DNA of 20,521 bases from a virus, in the IMG/VR virus record IMGVR_UViG_3300036985_001082, positions 1 to 20,521 of that record; one strand, given 5' to 3'. The translations under genes were made by a program, and so were the position numbers. The notes under the pieces were generated by a model. That model was given only the letters and a program-made list of their open reading frames with translations. It ran no database searches and was not told the DNA's origin. This document shows, one piece after another, positions 14,095-20,446 of the stretch. Position 1 is the stretch's first letter, and each line of letters starts with the position of its first letter.

Positions 14095-15294
14095 TTAAAT
14101 TGTATATGCGGCTATTTGCCCGCCTGTTGTAGCTACGGTTGCAGCATTTTGTAATCTGTCTCCAATACTATTTGCTGTGAATCCGCTTGCAATTAAATAG
14201 TTCCAAAAGTCTGCAGGTGTCATTAATAGCGTTCCTGTTGTTGCATCAGTTCCAACACCTTGTAGTACATTAGAAGGAGAAGGTACAATTAATGTTCCTG
14301 TTAAAGCATTTGCAACTCCAAAAGCTGTTCCAAGTCTTACATTGGCCACTGAAGGAAACCCTGTAACTTGATCATTTGTATATAGTATTTTATTAACCCC
14401 TACAGAAGATTGATTAGTCCAAAATGTTGATGTACCTGTGATAAAAAATTTAACAGTTGAAATTGCACTAACTCCACTAACATTTACTAATGGTCCAGAA
14501 AGTTGTATTGTCGATGCAAGTGAATTTGATGACAAACCAACTTGTGTATTTGCTGATATAGTTCCTGTTACAGTTATAGATCCTGGAGTTGTCGAACTAA
14601 TGCCTTGAGCTAAATTACCACCGCCACCTGTAACATTTCCTATTACCACCAAATTACCTGATGTTATAAGAATACCATGAGTTGATCCAGTAGAAGATCC
14701 ACCAGTTACACTACCTGTAACAGTTGTTGTACCACCTGTTATATTTAAGCCAGTTGAAGAAGATGTACTTGCGCCACCTAATATATTACCTGTTATATTT
14801 ACAGTTCCTGCTGTAATATTAATAACTCCGTTATTACCACCACCACCTGTAATATTGCCAACAAAGTTTAATGTTCCTGCTCCATTTTTATAAAATGCTC
14901 CATTTGTAATACTTGCTGAAGAATTAAGTAATGGTATATTAAAGTTTACAGTTCCATTACCAGCAAATTGTATTGTATTAATAATTGCAAATAAAGTATT
15001 AGTTACATTAAATGTGTTAGTTCCTGTTGCGTGATTAAAAGTTACTAAACCTGCTATTAATCCATTTAAAGATGTAACATTAGCTGTCAATCCACCTGCT
15101 GTAAAGTTAAAACCACCACCTGAAGTTGCACCCCCTGTTGTTGAATTACTTAAACTTAAAACTGTAATGTTTGTGTCTACAACAACTATAAAGGTATTGC
15201 TTACGGCATCATCAGCTGCACCTGGTACAACACCACCAAGCCAAGTTAATGGTGAGCTAAAATTACCACTTAGAATTGCTCTTATAGCAGCCAT
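14095..15294 (-). CDS. Beta-solenoid tail fibre/adhesin
   Basis: A 399-residue Gly/Thr/Ser/Asn-rich protein. The N-terminus (about 1-45) has NFSSPLTWLGGVVPGAADDA, a W-x-G-G-x-x-P-x-x-x-D-D signature seen at the start of fibre and G8-like domains. Residues about 139-250 contain four to five repeats of about 25 residues (G-T-[L/V/T]-x-[F/I/V]-x-G-[N/S]-[I/V]-x-G-G...), typical of a beta-solenoid (one rung per repeat). The end, about 350-399, has TGTLLMTPADFWNYLIASG, a C-terminal W-N-x-L pattern I associate with tail proteins. Probably the host-recognition fibre or its adhesive part, forming trimers. No catalytic site visible. It starts 2 bases after the 96-aa gene. Confidence 0.7.
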   Translation of the reverse strand: MAAIRAILSGNFSSPLTWLGGVVPGAADDAVSNTFIVVVDTNITVLSLSNSTTGGATSGGGFNFTAGGLTANVTSLNGLIAGLVTFNHATGTNTFNVTNTLFAIINTIQFAGNGTVNFNIPLLNSSASITNGAFYKNGAGTLNFVGNITGGGGNNGVINITAGTVNITGNILGGASTSSSTGLNITGGTTTVTGSVTGGSSTGSTHGILITSGNLVVIGNVTGGGGNLAQGISSTTPGSITVTGTISANTQVGLSSNSLASTIQLSGPLVNVSGVSAISTVKFFITGTSTFWTNQSSVGVNKILYTNDQVTGFPSVANVRLGTAFGVANALTGTLIVPSPSNVLQGVGTDATTGTLLMTPADFWNYLIASGFTANSIGDRLQNAATVATTGGQIAAYTI

Positions 15295-15296
15295 AA

Positions 15297-15587
15297 TTAA
15301 ATGTTTTTATCTGTTATAAACTTTTGCAACGCACTCATAATTGTAAATGTAGTTTCTAATGCTTCTGAATCTTCACTTTCAAAAATATCCATATAGGTAA
15401 ATTGTAGAGCATTATTAGGTAAACTATCTGAGCTGCCGTCTTCTAATAATCTATAAGGTGTTAAAAGCATTGCTACTGTTCCACCTATATCAGTTGGTTT
15501 AACCAATGGCGATATTGCTAAATTAATCATAAAATATGGATAAACTTCTCCATCTACTTCAATCGGGTTTGTACTTTGTATTGGCAT
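15297..15587 (-). CDS. Small protein between tail-fibre genes, function unknown
   Basis: A 96-residue acidic protein. It has a beta-rich start with EVDGEVYPYFMINLAI (about 10-25), then a stretch of T-P-Y-R-L-L-E-D-G, and an acidic helical end (FESEDSEALETTFTIM). No signal or membrane segment. It lies 9 bases after the 789-aa fibre and 2 before the 399-aa fibre. Being small and between fibres, it could be a chaperone or base for the fibre; this is inferred from order only. I do not recognise the family with certainty. Confidence 0.65.
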   Translation of the reverse strand: MPIQSTNPIEVDGEVYPYFMINLAISPLVKPTDIGGTVAMLLTPYRLLEDGSSDSLPNNALQFTYMDIFESEDSEALETTFTIMSALQKFITDKNI

Positions 15588-15596
15588 AATTTCTAT

Positions 15597-17966
15597 TTAT
15601 ATATAAGTTGCTGATTCTCTATTTGTCCAAGCTACGTTTGTAGCAGTTGCAACGGTTATTGAACCACTTGCAGCTATTGTTAATCTTTTTATTGTCCATA
15701 CCGCTGATGATTCTGATGAACCCGTTACAGCATATCCATTATAATTTATATTATTATTAGAAGAATTATTTGCATTTCTTCTTATATTAAATAATAGATT
15801 AAATGTATGTGTATCACCACTTGATGATATATTAAAATTTGTAGCTCCTGTTCCAACATCAAAAAATTGCACTTGGTCAGTTAAACCATTCAATGCAGTT
15901 AATCCTGTTGTAAATGTAGTTATAATTTGAGATAGGTGACTATCCTCAGTGTGCATCTTAATAGTTCTACCACTATGAATAACATAAAATCTAACAGCTA
16001 ATCTATCTGTTGCAAGTAATACAGTAGAAGGAACTGCTAATGCTGTAAAATATAAATCTATACTTGTACCACCTGTGATATATTCAGGCGTTGCTGAATT
16101 ACTTGCAATTAAAGTAAATGTAGTTCCATCGTACTTATATAATTCAATATAAAACCTTGGACTCCCACCTCCTGAAGAGGCGCTAAAATATGTTTCAAAA
16201 TTCCAATTACCTGCAGGTATTAATAATTTATTTGGATCACCTGCATCTGTAATGAATGATTGAATATACCCATCTGCATTTATAGTAAAATCTGTACCTG
16301 CTCCAATTACAGGAACACTATTCATTTCTTTATATGCAACTCCCCCTATTGTGCCCTGAGATACACTGCCATTTAAATAATAAGAAACAGAAGCTCCTCC
16401 TCCTGTTGATGCTGGGAAATTAGCTAATGTTCCATCACCTCTAACATATTGCGAAACTAAACCAGCTCCTGTTACGGCTATATCACCACTTGATGTAATT
16501 GGACTATTCGTAACACTAAAAGCTGATGGCATTGTTAAACCTACTGAAGTAACTCCTGCCGCACTTGCATTTAATGTTCCTCCTGATAAAGTTAATCCTG
16601 TGCCAATAGTTATTTCTTCCATTACACCTACACCCGCTGTGCTTCTACCAATAAGTTTATTAGTAGCCATAGATGTAGATATATCTGGGGTAGTTCCTCC
16701 TGAAGATGTAATAGGACTTGTTGCTGTTACAGAAGTAACTCCTACATCAGAAAGTAAAGCTATTGTGCCTGTTGCATTTTGTAGTGTCTGAGTATTTGTT
16801 CCAGAAATAGTAACAGGTGATTTTAAATATAAAATGTTTGCTCCATTTTGAAATGTAAAATCATCATCTACTGATATTTTAGTAATTTTACCTGTAATAA
16901 TATTATTAAAATTAGCAAAACTAAGTGCTAATACAGAAAAATATGGACTTAGTCCAGGATTTGTAATAGATATTCCATTTGTGCTAGTATTACCTGCTGT
17001 TGTTACCTGTTGAAGCGTTGGAATAGTTGCGGTTGGTAATGTAGCAAACGTACCATCTCCCCTAATATATTGAGATATTGTACCTGTTGGATAAGGATAA
17101 TATGATGTAGTGTCTAATGCAAATGTTCCTGCAGCAGTCATCTTTACAAATGGTGTGCCTGTAGTCCATGTAGGATAATTTAATGCCCCCCATGTGCCTA
17201 TATTAGAAGTTAAAGCTAAAATACCTGATGCGTCAGGAAATTGCCAAGATCTTGTACCTGTTAGTAAATCTGACCTTAAATTTCCATCGCCTACAGCAGT
17301 TTGGAATCCTATACTCGCATCTTGATAAAGATAAACATAATCAGAATTATTAGTTATTTGCAATCCTACAAAAGGTTGATACAACATATTATAGTTAGTA
17401 TCATAGTTATCACTAATTCCAAAATTATATCCATCTGAATATAAATTTCCTGATGTTATACCTCCAACGGTTATTGTATCTGTGGTTATTGCTCCTGTAT
17501 CCGTAACTTCTTGAAGTGTTGGCGCGTCCGATAGCAAAGCAACGGTACCAGATTTATTAGGAAAATCCCATACTCGGTTAGCAGTTATACTACTTACTTC
17601 AAATGAACCTCTATAACCAGATGATGAGAAAGAACTAAACATATCTCTCTGTGCTCTGAATACTTCACCGTGCGTAACAGTATTAAAAGAAAATCTATTT
17701 TGGTTTAATACGATATTGCCATAGTCCTCTACAGGGGTATCATATAAATATAACCCACCAACTTTAGCATCTAATAACGATGTGTTACCAACCAGTAGCA
17801 CGTCATTTAAAGACACGTTTTGTTTAATAAATCCCGTTAAATCCGCAATGCTGAAATTCTTTGTTGCATTTTTAGGCTGACCATTGACTATATTAGTAGA
17901 TGTGCCAATAAGCATATCCTCCGCTAATAGTATGGAATTTAAAGGGTAATTATATATTATGGCCAT
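15597..17966 (-). CDS. Tail fibre protein with receptor-binding-like C-terminus
   Basis: A 789-residue protein. N-terminal residues 1-90 (starting MAIIYNYPL and including SLNDVLLVGNTSLLDAKVGG and LYLYD) match the start of the adjacent 274-aa protein. Residues about 130-450 are repeated units of a P-N-K-x-G-T-x-A-L-L-S-D kind (FPNKSGTVALLSD, FPDASGILALTSN, LQNATGTIALLSD). Two copies of QY(V/I)RGDGT lie near 300 and 510. The C-terminal 250 residues form a jelly-roll-like region (for example IPAGNWNFETYFSASSG and ELYKYDGTTFTLIASN) resembling domains in environmental phage fibres and probably binding host surface. This would be the main host-range determinant. Confidence 0.8.
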   Translation of the reverse strand: MAIIYNYPLNSILLAEDMLIGTSTNIVNGQPKNATKNFSIADLTGFIKQNVSLNDVLLVGNTSLLDAKVGGLYLYDTPVEDYGNIVLNQNRFSFNTVTHGEVFRAQRDMFSSFSSSGYRGSFEVSSITANRVWDFPNKSGTVALLSDAPTLQEVTDTGAITTDTITVGGITSGNLYSDGYNFGISDNYDTNYNMLYQPFVGLQITNNSDYVYLYQDASIGFQTAVGDGNLRSDLLTGTRSWQFPDASGILALTSNIGTWGALNYPTWTTGTPFVKMTAAGTFALDTTSYYPYPTGTISQYIRGDGTFATLPTATIPTLQQVTTAGNTSTNGISITNPGLSPYFSVLALSFANFNNIITGKITKISVDDDFTFQNGANILYLKSPVTISGTNTQTLQNATGTIALLSDVGVTSVTATSPITSSGGTTPDISTSMATNKLIGRSTAGVGVMEEITIGTGLTLSGGTLNASAAGVTSVGLTMPSAFSVTNSPITSSGDIAVTGAGLVSQYVRGDGTLANFPASTGGGASVSYYLNGSVSQGTIGGVAYKEMNSVPVIGAGTDFTINADGYIQSFITDAGDPNKLLIPAGNWNFETYFSASSGGGSPRFYIELYKYDGTTFTLIASNSATPEYITGGTSIDLYFTALAVPSTVLLATDRLAVRFYVIHSGRTIKMHTEDSHLSQIITTFTTGLTALNGLTDQVQFFDVGTGATNFNISSSGDTHTFNLLFNIRRNANNSSNNNINYNGYAVTGSSESSAVWTIKRLTIAASGSITVATATNVAWTNRESATYI

Positions 17967-17972
17967 AGGTGA

Positions 17973-18797
17973 TTATACTAATCTTATTTTTACGGTACCA
18001 GCAGTGTGATATAACCCACCAACAGCAATACCACCAATAGCCGCCGCTGCATCATCCGCAAAATTATCTGCTACCTGCGGAAGATCATTGGTCATGGCAT
18101 ATGTACCTGATTTATTTGGCTCCTGTCTGTTCTTTGTACCTGTTACCGAACTCCAACTTACATTAAGAAGACCGCCACCTAATGTGAATCTGTCCTCACC
18201 TCCATCATATATTTCTCTAATTAAATTACCTGTGTCACCTTTAAAAAAGGTTGCGTTACCAAAAGCATAGATGGTGGAATAATTGCCGGTGCTTGTATCA
18301 CCTAACCGTAACTCACCTACCTCTACAGAGTTTGTTGTAACACTACCTTCATCTGTTACTATTTGCAAATCAGGGGTTACTAAGTCATTTGTTAAAGCAA
18401 TTGTACCGTCTTTGTTCGGTAGGGTAAAAAACCTGGACACGGTTAAATTATCACCAAGTAGATTCATATTGCCTACGGTTAAAAGGGGTCCTTCCGCATA
18501 AAGCACGTCAGAACCATTTGAACCAATAAGTCTAAAGATACTGTCGTTTAAACGTATCTTACCATAATCAGCATTAGCATCGTCATAAAGATATAACTCA
18601 CCTATCTTAGCATCTAACAATGATTCATTGTCATTATCTAAAACATCATTAAGTGTTACAAAACCACGTGTAAAAGAAACAATATCACCCACACTGTAGT
18701 TCTTAACCACACGTAAGCCATTATCCATTTCACTACCTAAAACCCAACTGTCATTTGTTACTTCATCCGCCAACGGATAACTGTATATTATTGCCAT
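17973..18797 (-). CDS. Short tail-fibre paralogue
   Basis: A 274-residue protein. Residues 1-90 parallel the N-terminus of the 789-aa fibre (MAIIYSYPL..., then TLNDVLDNDNESLLDAKIGE, then LYLYDDANADYGKIRL), so the two are tandem paralogues. P-N-K-x-G-T units occur at about 125 (LPNKDGTIALTNDL) and about 229 (EPNKSGTYAMTNDL). The last 30 residues, ADDAAAAIGGIAVGGLYHTA and a short strand, are a C-terminal cap common in tail proteins of marine phages. It lacks the long receptor-like region of its partner. It may be a shorter fibre, a baseplate attachment part, or a stump of the same family. Its start overlaps the preceding stop as TAATG. Confidence 0.75.
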   Translation of the reverse strand: MAIIYSYPLADEVTNDSWVLGSEMDNGLRVVKNYSVGDIVSFTRGFVTLNDVLDNDNESLLDAKIGELYLYDDANADYGKIRLNDSIFRLIGSNGSDVLYAEGPLLTVGNMNLLGDNLTVSRFFTLPNKDGTIALTNDLVTPDLQIVTDEGSVTTNSVEVGELRLGDTSTGNYSTIYAFGNATFFKGDTGNLIREIYDGGEDRFTLGGGLLNVSWSSVTGTKNRQEPNKSGTYAMTNDLPQVADNFADDAAAAIGGIAVGGLYHTAGTVKIRLV

Positions 18798-19051
18798 TAT
18801 TTCCTACCTTTAGTTATTTTATATTTTTTACCACTCTCTTTCTTAGTGCCCTCGCCTTCATTGCCGCGATTCTGTTTCACACTTTCAAATCTTCTGTCTT
18901 CGTGATCATAATCTTTACCTTTGTTGCCCGGGCTTTTACGATGCATCCTTTGTGATTCCGCCTTCTTCATTCTCCGGTCATCGGTTTTTGCATATCTTAA
19001 GTCTCTTTCCGCTTTTGCCTTAGCCGCCTTTGGAGATAATTTCTGTGCCAT
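18797..19051 (-). CDS. Small basic phage protein, first gene of the late block
   Basis: An 84-residue Lys/Arg-rich protein starting MAQKLSPKAAKAKAERDLRY. The frame is open upstream to an ATG at 19096, but the 15 extra residues (MYLYVIVYTITK...) include a palindrome in the DNA and are unlike the rest, so I take the downstream start. It is highly charged with a predicted helix at the start (A-K-A-K-A-E-R-D) and a disordered basic remainder; it has no membrane segment. Such proteins occur in marine Bacteroidota phages near tail genes; function unknown, possibly nucleic-acid binding. Stop and next start overlap as TAATG. Confidence 0.65.
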   Translation of the reverse strand: MAQKLSPKAAKAKAERDLRYAKTDDRRMKKAESQRMHRKSPGNKGKDYDHEDRRFESVKQNRGNEGEGTKKESGKKYKITKGRK

Positions 19052-19067
19052 ATTACTAAATTTAGTT

Positions 19068-19081
19068 ATAGTATATACTAT
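19068..19081. promoter_or_regulatory. 14-bp perfect palindrome before the late operon
   Basis: ATAGTATATACTAT is its own reverse complement and lies 16 bases upstream of the preferred start of the first late gene (19051). The position is right for an operator or promoter-associated site. It is AT-only except for one G/C pair, so chance cannot be excluded. Confidence 0.3.
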
Positions 19082-19108
19082 CACGTATAAATACAAATTC
19101 TTAAAAGT

Positions 19109-19161
19109 AAAAAAACAGTGACATTAGCCTATTACTATTATACTTAACAACCTAACGTCAC
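19109..19161 (-). terminator. Terminator-like hairpin ahead of the late operon (minus strand)
   Basis: On the minus strand GTGACGTTAG (19161-19152) pairs with CTAATGTCAC (19127-19118), 10 bp including one G-U, around a 24-base loop. A run of seven T (19115-19109) follows two bases later. This is an intrinsic-terminator layout pointing into the late operon, 58 bases before its preferred first start. The loop is longer than in most terminators. It could end a short transcript from the right or act as an attenuator needing antitermination. No T-run is present in the plus direction. Confidence 0.5.
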
Positions 19162-19252
19162 ACTATTAATGTACTATATTATACACATTATTAGTCTTTT
19201 TGTGTGTAATATGATGCATTGTGAAAAAATTTTGTTACAAATATATAAGTAA

Positions 19253-19263
19253 GGGGTTACCCC
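19253..19263. repeat. Short GGGG-TTA-CCCC hairpin
   Basis: An 11-base perfect hairpin, four G-C pairs with a three-base loop. On the plus strand it is followed by TATTTTC, a weak T-tract, so it might help terminate plus-strand transcripts or pause polymerase; no plus-strand gene is upstream of it. Weak evidence. Confidence 0.25.
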
Positions 19264-19500
19264 TATTTTCAACGAATTATTTTCAAAAGGAAAACAGATC
19301 TGAATCAACCCACCCCCCGACTTGAAATAGCATAATCGTGAAACGTTTCGGCTTTTCGTACGGGGCGGTGTAATCGTTCCGAGTATATGGTCTAGACTTT
19401 ACGTGGTGCATGCATAGACATGAATACATATACGTACAGACATAAGCACTGGTCGTGTGCCTACTCGTGTGCCGTACGATAATATATATATAGTGTTGAT

Positions 19501-19525
19501 GTATAACATGGCTGGTATGTTATAC
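19501..19525. repeat. 9-bp inverted repeat, GTATAACAT/ATGTTATAC
   Basis: Perfect 9-bp arms (19501-19509 and 19517-19525) around a 7-base loop, GGCTGGT. A further direct copy of ATGTTATAC lies at 19558-19566, inside a 14-bp direct repeat TATGTTATACGATA (19516-19529 and 19557-19570). No T-tract follows, so it is more like a protein-binding or origin repeat than a terminator. Confidence 0.5.
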
Positions 19526-19591
19526 GATACGATCTTATATGTGTGTATGTGTACGATATGTTATACGATAGTGATACGATACGATACGATA
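19524..19591. repeat. Iterated ACGATA (iteron-like) cluster
   Basis: ACGATA occurs at 19524, 19553, 19565, 19576, 19581 and 19586 (and once more at 19476). The last three overlap as a 5-base tandem GATAC array (19573-19590). Clustered short iterations with the adjacent inverted repeat resemble iterons or a multi-site operator. I cannot tell from sequence whether an initiator binds them. Confidence 0.5.
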
Positions 19592-19604
19592 ACGAAGCGG
19601 AGCA

Positions 19605-19639
19605 ACGCGGAGCGTAGCGTATAGCATTTGCGTATAGCA
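19605..19639. repeat. Composite repeat, copy A (upstream of promoter element 1)
   Basis: A 12-base ACGCGGAGCGTA (19605-19616) is followed by a 21-base unit (19619-19639) made of GTATAGCA, TTTGC and GTATAGCA. Both recur in the same order at 20120-20160, each time just ahead of a TTACAGT promoter-like element. Two GCGGAGC heptamers occur in copy A (about 19597 and 19607). Confidence 0.6.
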
Positions 19640-19640
19640 C

Positions 19641-19682
19641 TTACAGTCTGAGTACGACCTAGATCTGATAATATATATGAAT
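19641..19682 (+). promoter_or_regulatory. Promoter-like element, copy 1
   Basis: TTACAGT, N5, TACGA (offset 12), N8, then TGATAATATATATGAAT (offset 25). The same blocks with identical offsets occur at 20165 and 20371, each just before a tiny plus-strand gene. The GATAAT/TAATAT core is -10-like. TTACAG could be a -35 box 20 bases before GATAAT, which is long for sigma-70; a phage-specific recognition is possible. No Bacteroidota -33 TTTG/-7 TAnnTTTG pair fits. Confidence 0.65.
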
Positions 19683-19703
19683 CTAAAAATAAATATACTA
19701 TGA
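19677..19703 (+). other. Micro-leader ORF 1 (8 codons)
   Basis: The ATG inside TATATATGAAT opens a short frame, MNLKINIL, whose TGA overlaps the next ATG (CTATGA, start at 19700). It could be a coupling leader. Alternatively ATGAAT is just the conserved initially transcribed part of the promoter. Confidence 0.35.
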
Positions 19704-19867
19704 CTTTCACATTATCAAACTTCAAATTTCAAATTTATTATTCAAAAGAATTTAAACTATATGATTTATTAATTACTTATAATAATAAATTTCACTCTCA
19801 TTATCATTTATCAAATAAAAAACAAATCAACAAAATAATTAATAAAACTTTAAAACAACTTAAATAA
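19700..19867 (+). CDS. Tiny AT-rich early gene, 55 aa
   Basis: A 55-residue protein, ATG at 19700 and TAA at 19865-19867. It is rich in Lys, Asn, Phe and Tyr (MTFTLSNFKFQIYYSKEFKL, then an LLITYNNKFHSHYHLSNKKQ middle and a NKIINKTLKQLK end), with no membrane segment or known motif. It begins in an ATGA overlap with the micro-leader and lies 18 bases after promoter-like element 1. The next gene starts 7 bases after its stop, so the two are probably co-transcribed. Very small AT-rich proteins of this sort in a phage early region often act on host functions; this is inference. Confidence 0.6.
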   Translation: MTFTLSNFKFQIYYSKEFKLYDLLITYNNKFHSHYHLSNKKQINKIINKTLKQLK

Positions 19868-19874
19868 ATTAACT

Positions 19875-20057
19875 ATGAATAATCTAATCAACAACCTAGA
19901 ATTAAGAATTAAAGTAGCTTTTAAAAATCAGGCCATATTAGAATCAATGGGTTCAGACTATGACGAAGACTATATCTGCAATATAAAATCAGACTTTATA
20001 ATAAGATATAAAAATAAATTAACTAATGATCAGATAGATTATATAGCTAAGATCTAG
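19875..20057 (+). CDS. Tiny early gene, 60 aa
   Basis: A 60-residue, mostly helical, mixed-charge protein: MNNLINNLELRIKVAFKNQA, then an acidic GSDYDEDYIC segment (about 26-35), then a basic helix and an NDQIDYIAKI ending. No membrane segment, signal or recognised domain. It is second in a two-gene unit after the 55-aa gene and is followed at once by a hairpin terminator, so the pair is a complete transcription unit. Function unknown. Confidence 0.65.
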   Translation: MNNLINNLELRIKVAFKNQAILESMGSDYDEDYICNIKSDFIIRYKNKLTNDQIDYIAKI

Positions 20058-20078
20058 CCCTAGCAATAGGGTTTTATT
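20056..20078 (+). terminator. Intrinsic terminator after the 60-aa gene
   Basis: CCCTA (20058-20062), loop GCAA, TAGGG (20067-20071), then TTTTATT. The flanking AG/TT can extend the stem to about 7 bp with one G-U. A compact GNRA-type loop, a GC-rich stem and a T-tract directly after the stop codon make this a convincing plus-strand terminator. Confidence 0.8.
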
Positions 20079-20119
20079 ACTCTGCTGCGGCGGAATTGGC
20101 AGGCGGAGCCGTGCTCAAT

Positions 20120-20160
20120 ACGCGGAGCGTATAGCAAATGTATAGCATTTGCGTATAGCA
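20120..20160. repeat. Composite repeat, copy B (upstream of promoter element 2)
   Basis: The 12-base ACGCGGAGCGTA (20120-20131) and the 21-base GTATAGCA-TTTGC-GTATAGCA unit (20140-20160) repeat copy A exactly. Extra bases between them create an inverted repeat GCAAATG/CATTTGC around TATAG (about 20134-20152). Another GCGGAGC is at about 20102. Copy 3 of the promoter element lacks this upstream block. Confidence 0.6.
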
Positions 20161-20164
20161 TTTC

Positions 20165-20206
20165 TTACAGTCTGAATACGAGGTTAAAATGATAATATAT
20201 ATGAAT
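20165..20206 (+). promoter_or_regulatory. Promoter-like element, copy 2
   Basis: Same blocks and offsets as copy 1 (TTACAGT at 0, TACGA at 12, TGATAATATATATGAAT at 25). The similarity to copy 3 continues past the element for about 13 bases (AAAGAAATTAATA). It lies after the hairpin terminator and before the 40-aa gene, so it would start a new transcript. Confidence 0.65.
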
Positions 20207-20239
20207 AAAGAAATTAATATAAATAATAAAATTAAATAA
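20201..20239 (+). other. Micro-leader ORF 2 (12 codons)
   Basis: The ATG in the element opens MNKEININNKIK, stop at 20237-20239, two bases before the start of the 40-aa gene. First seven codons are the same as in copy 3. Same caution as for copy 1. Confidence 0.35.
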
Positions 20240-20241
20240 TT

Positions 20242-20364
20242 ATGAATTTAGAATTAAAAGAAATTTGGTTAATAAAAGAATTAATTTATAAAAGAATAGA
20301 TGAAGTTGAAGGTTATGAAAATTTAGAAGATGAATTAAAAGAATTATTAAATAAATTAAAATAA
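20242..20364 (+). CDS. Tiny early gene, 40 aa
   Basis: A 40-residue, Leu/Glu/Lys-rich protein (MNLELKEIWLIKELIYKRID, then EVEGYENLEDELKELLNKLK) expected to form two amphipathic helices, possibly a helical hairpin. The stop is at 20362-20364 and the third promoter-like element starts 6 bases later. No recognised family. The match of leader, start and length with its neighbours supports coding, although nothing but order and composition shows this. Confidence 0.5.
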   Translation: MNLELKEIWLIKELIYKRIDEVEGYENLEDELKELLNKLK

Positions 20365-20370
20365 AAGTCT

Positions 20371-20412
20371 TTACAGTAATAATACGACTAGAAGATGATA
20401 ATATATATGAAT
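20371..20412 (+). promoter_or_regulatory. Promoter-like element, copy 3
   Basis: TTACAGT at 0, TACGA at 12 and TGATAATATATATGAAT at 25, spacing identical to copies 1 and 2. N5 differs (AATAA rather than CTGAG/CTGAA). It lacks the upstream composite repeat. It precedes a further tiny gene cut by the window edge. Confidence 0.6.
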
Positions 20413-20436
20413 AAAGAAATTAATATAAACAAATAA
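20407..20436 (+). other. Micro-leader ORF 3 (9 codons)
   Basis: The ATG of the element opens MNKEININK, stop at 20434-20436, 10 bases before the next ATG. The start is the same as copy 2 for seven codons. Confidence 0.3.
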
Positions 20437-20446
20437 AATAAATAAA

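Larger units (their letters stand above)
19162..19640. other. Divergent intergenic control/origin candidate region, no gene seen
   Basis: About 480 bases between the late block (minus strand) and the first repeated promoter element (plus strand). I find no convincing coding frame. The left part (19162-19250) is AT-rich. From about 19,300 the base composition shifts to a mixed, TACG/GTAC-rich sequence with a C-run near 19,310, the palindrome GAAACGTTTC (19340-19349), a doubled CGTGTGCC (19454-19461 and 19466-19473), ACGATA iterations, inverted ATGTTATAC arms and GCGGAGC copies. Such a repeat-rich junction between opposite gene blocks is a typical place for an origin or for early and late promoters. 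This is inference from structure. Confidence 0.5.

Noticed and set aside
19052-19096. Longer start for the first late gene
   Set aside because: It adds a hydrophobic unrelated 15-residue stretch across a palindrome; the downstream MAQKLSPK start gives a uniform basic protein.
19301-19400. Possible structured RNA around GAAACGTTTC and the C-rich run
   Set aside because: Only one short palindrome and no coherent multi-stem fold found by eye; kept only as part of the control region.
19508-19624. 38-codon plus-strand frame after a GATAATATATATA run
   Set aside because: The peptide is just the translated GATAC and inverted repeats and overlaps the iteron cluster; no support for coding.
20084-20165. 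tRNA-Leu-like stretch (GCGGCGGAATTGGCAGG resembles a Leu tRNA D-arm)
   Set aside because: No matching acceptor stem, no anticodon stem and no GGTTCRA T-loop follow; the region is instead explained by the GCGGAGC/TATAGCA repeats.
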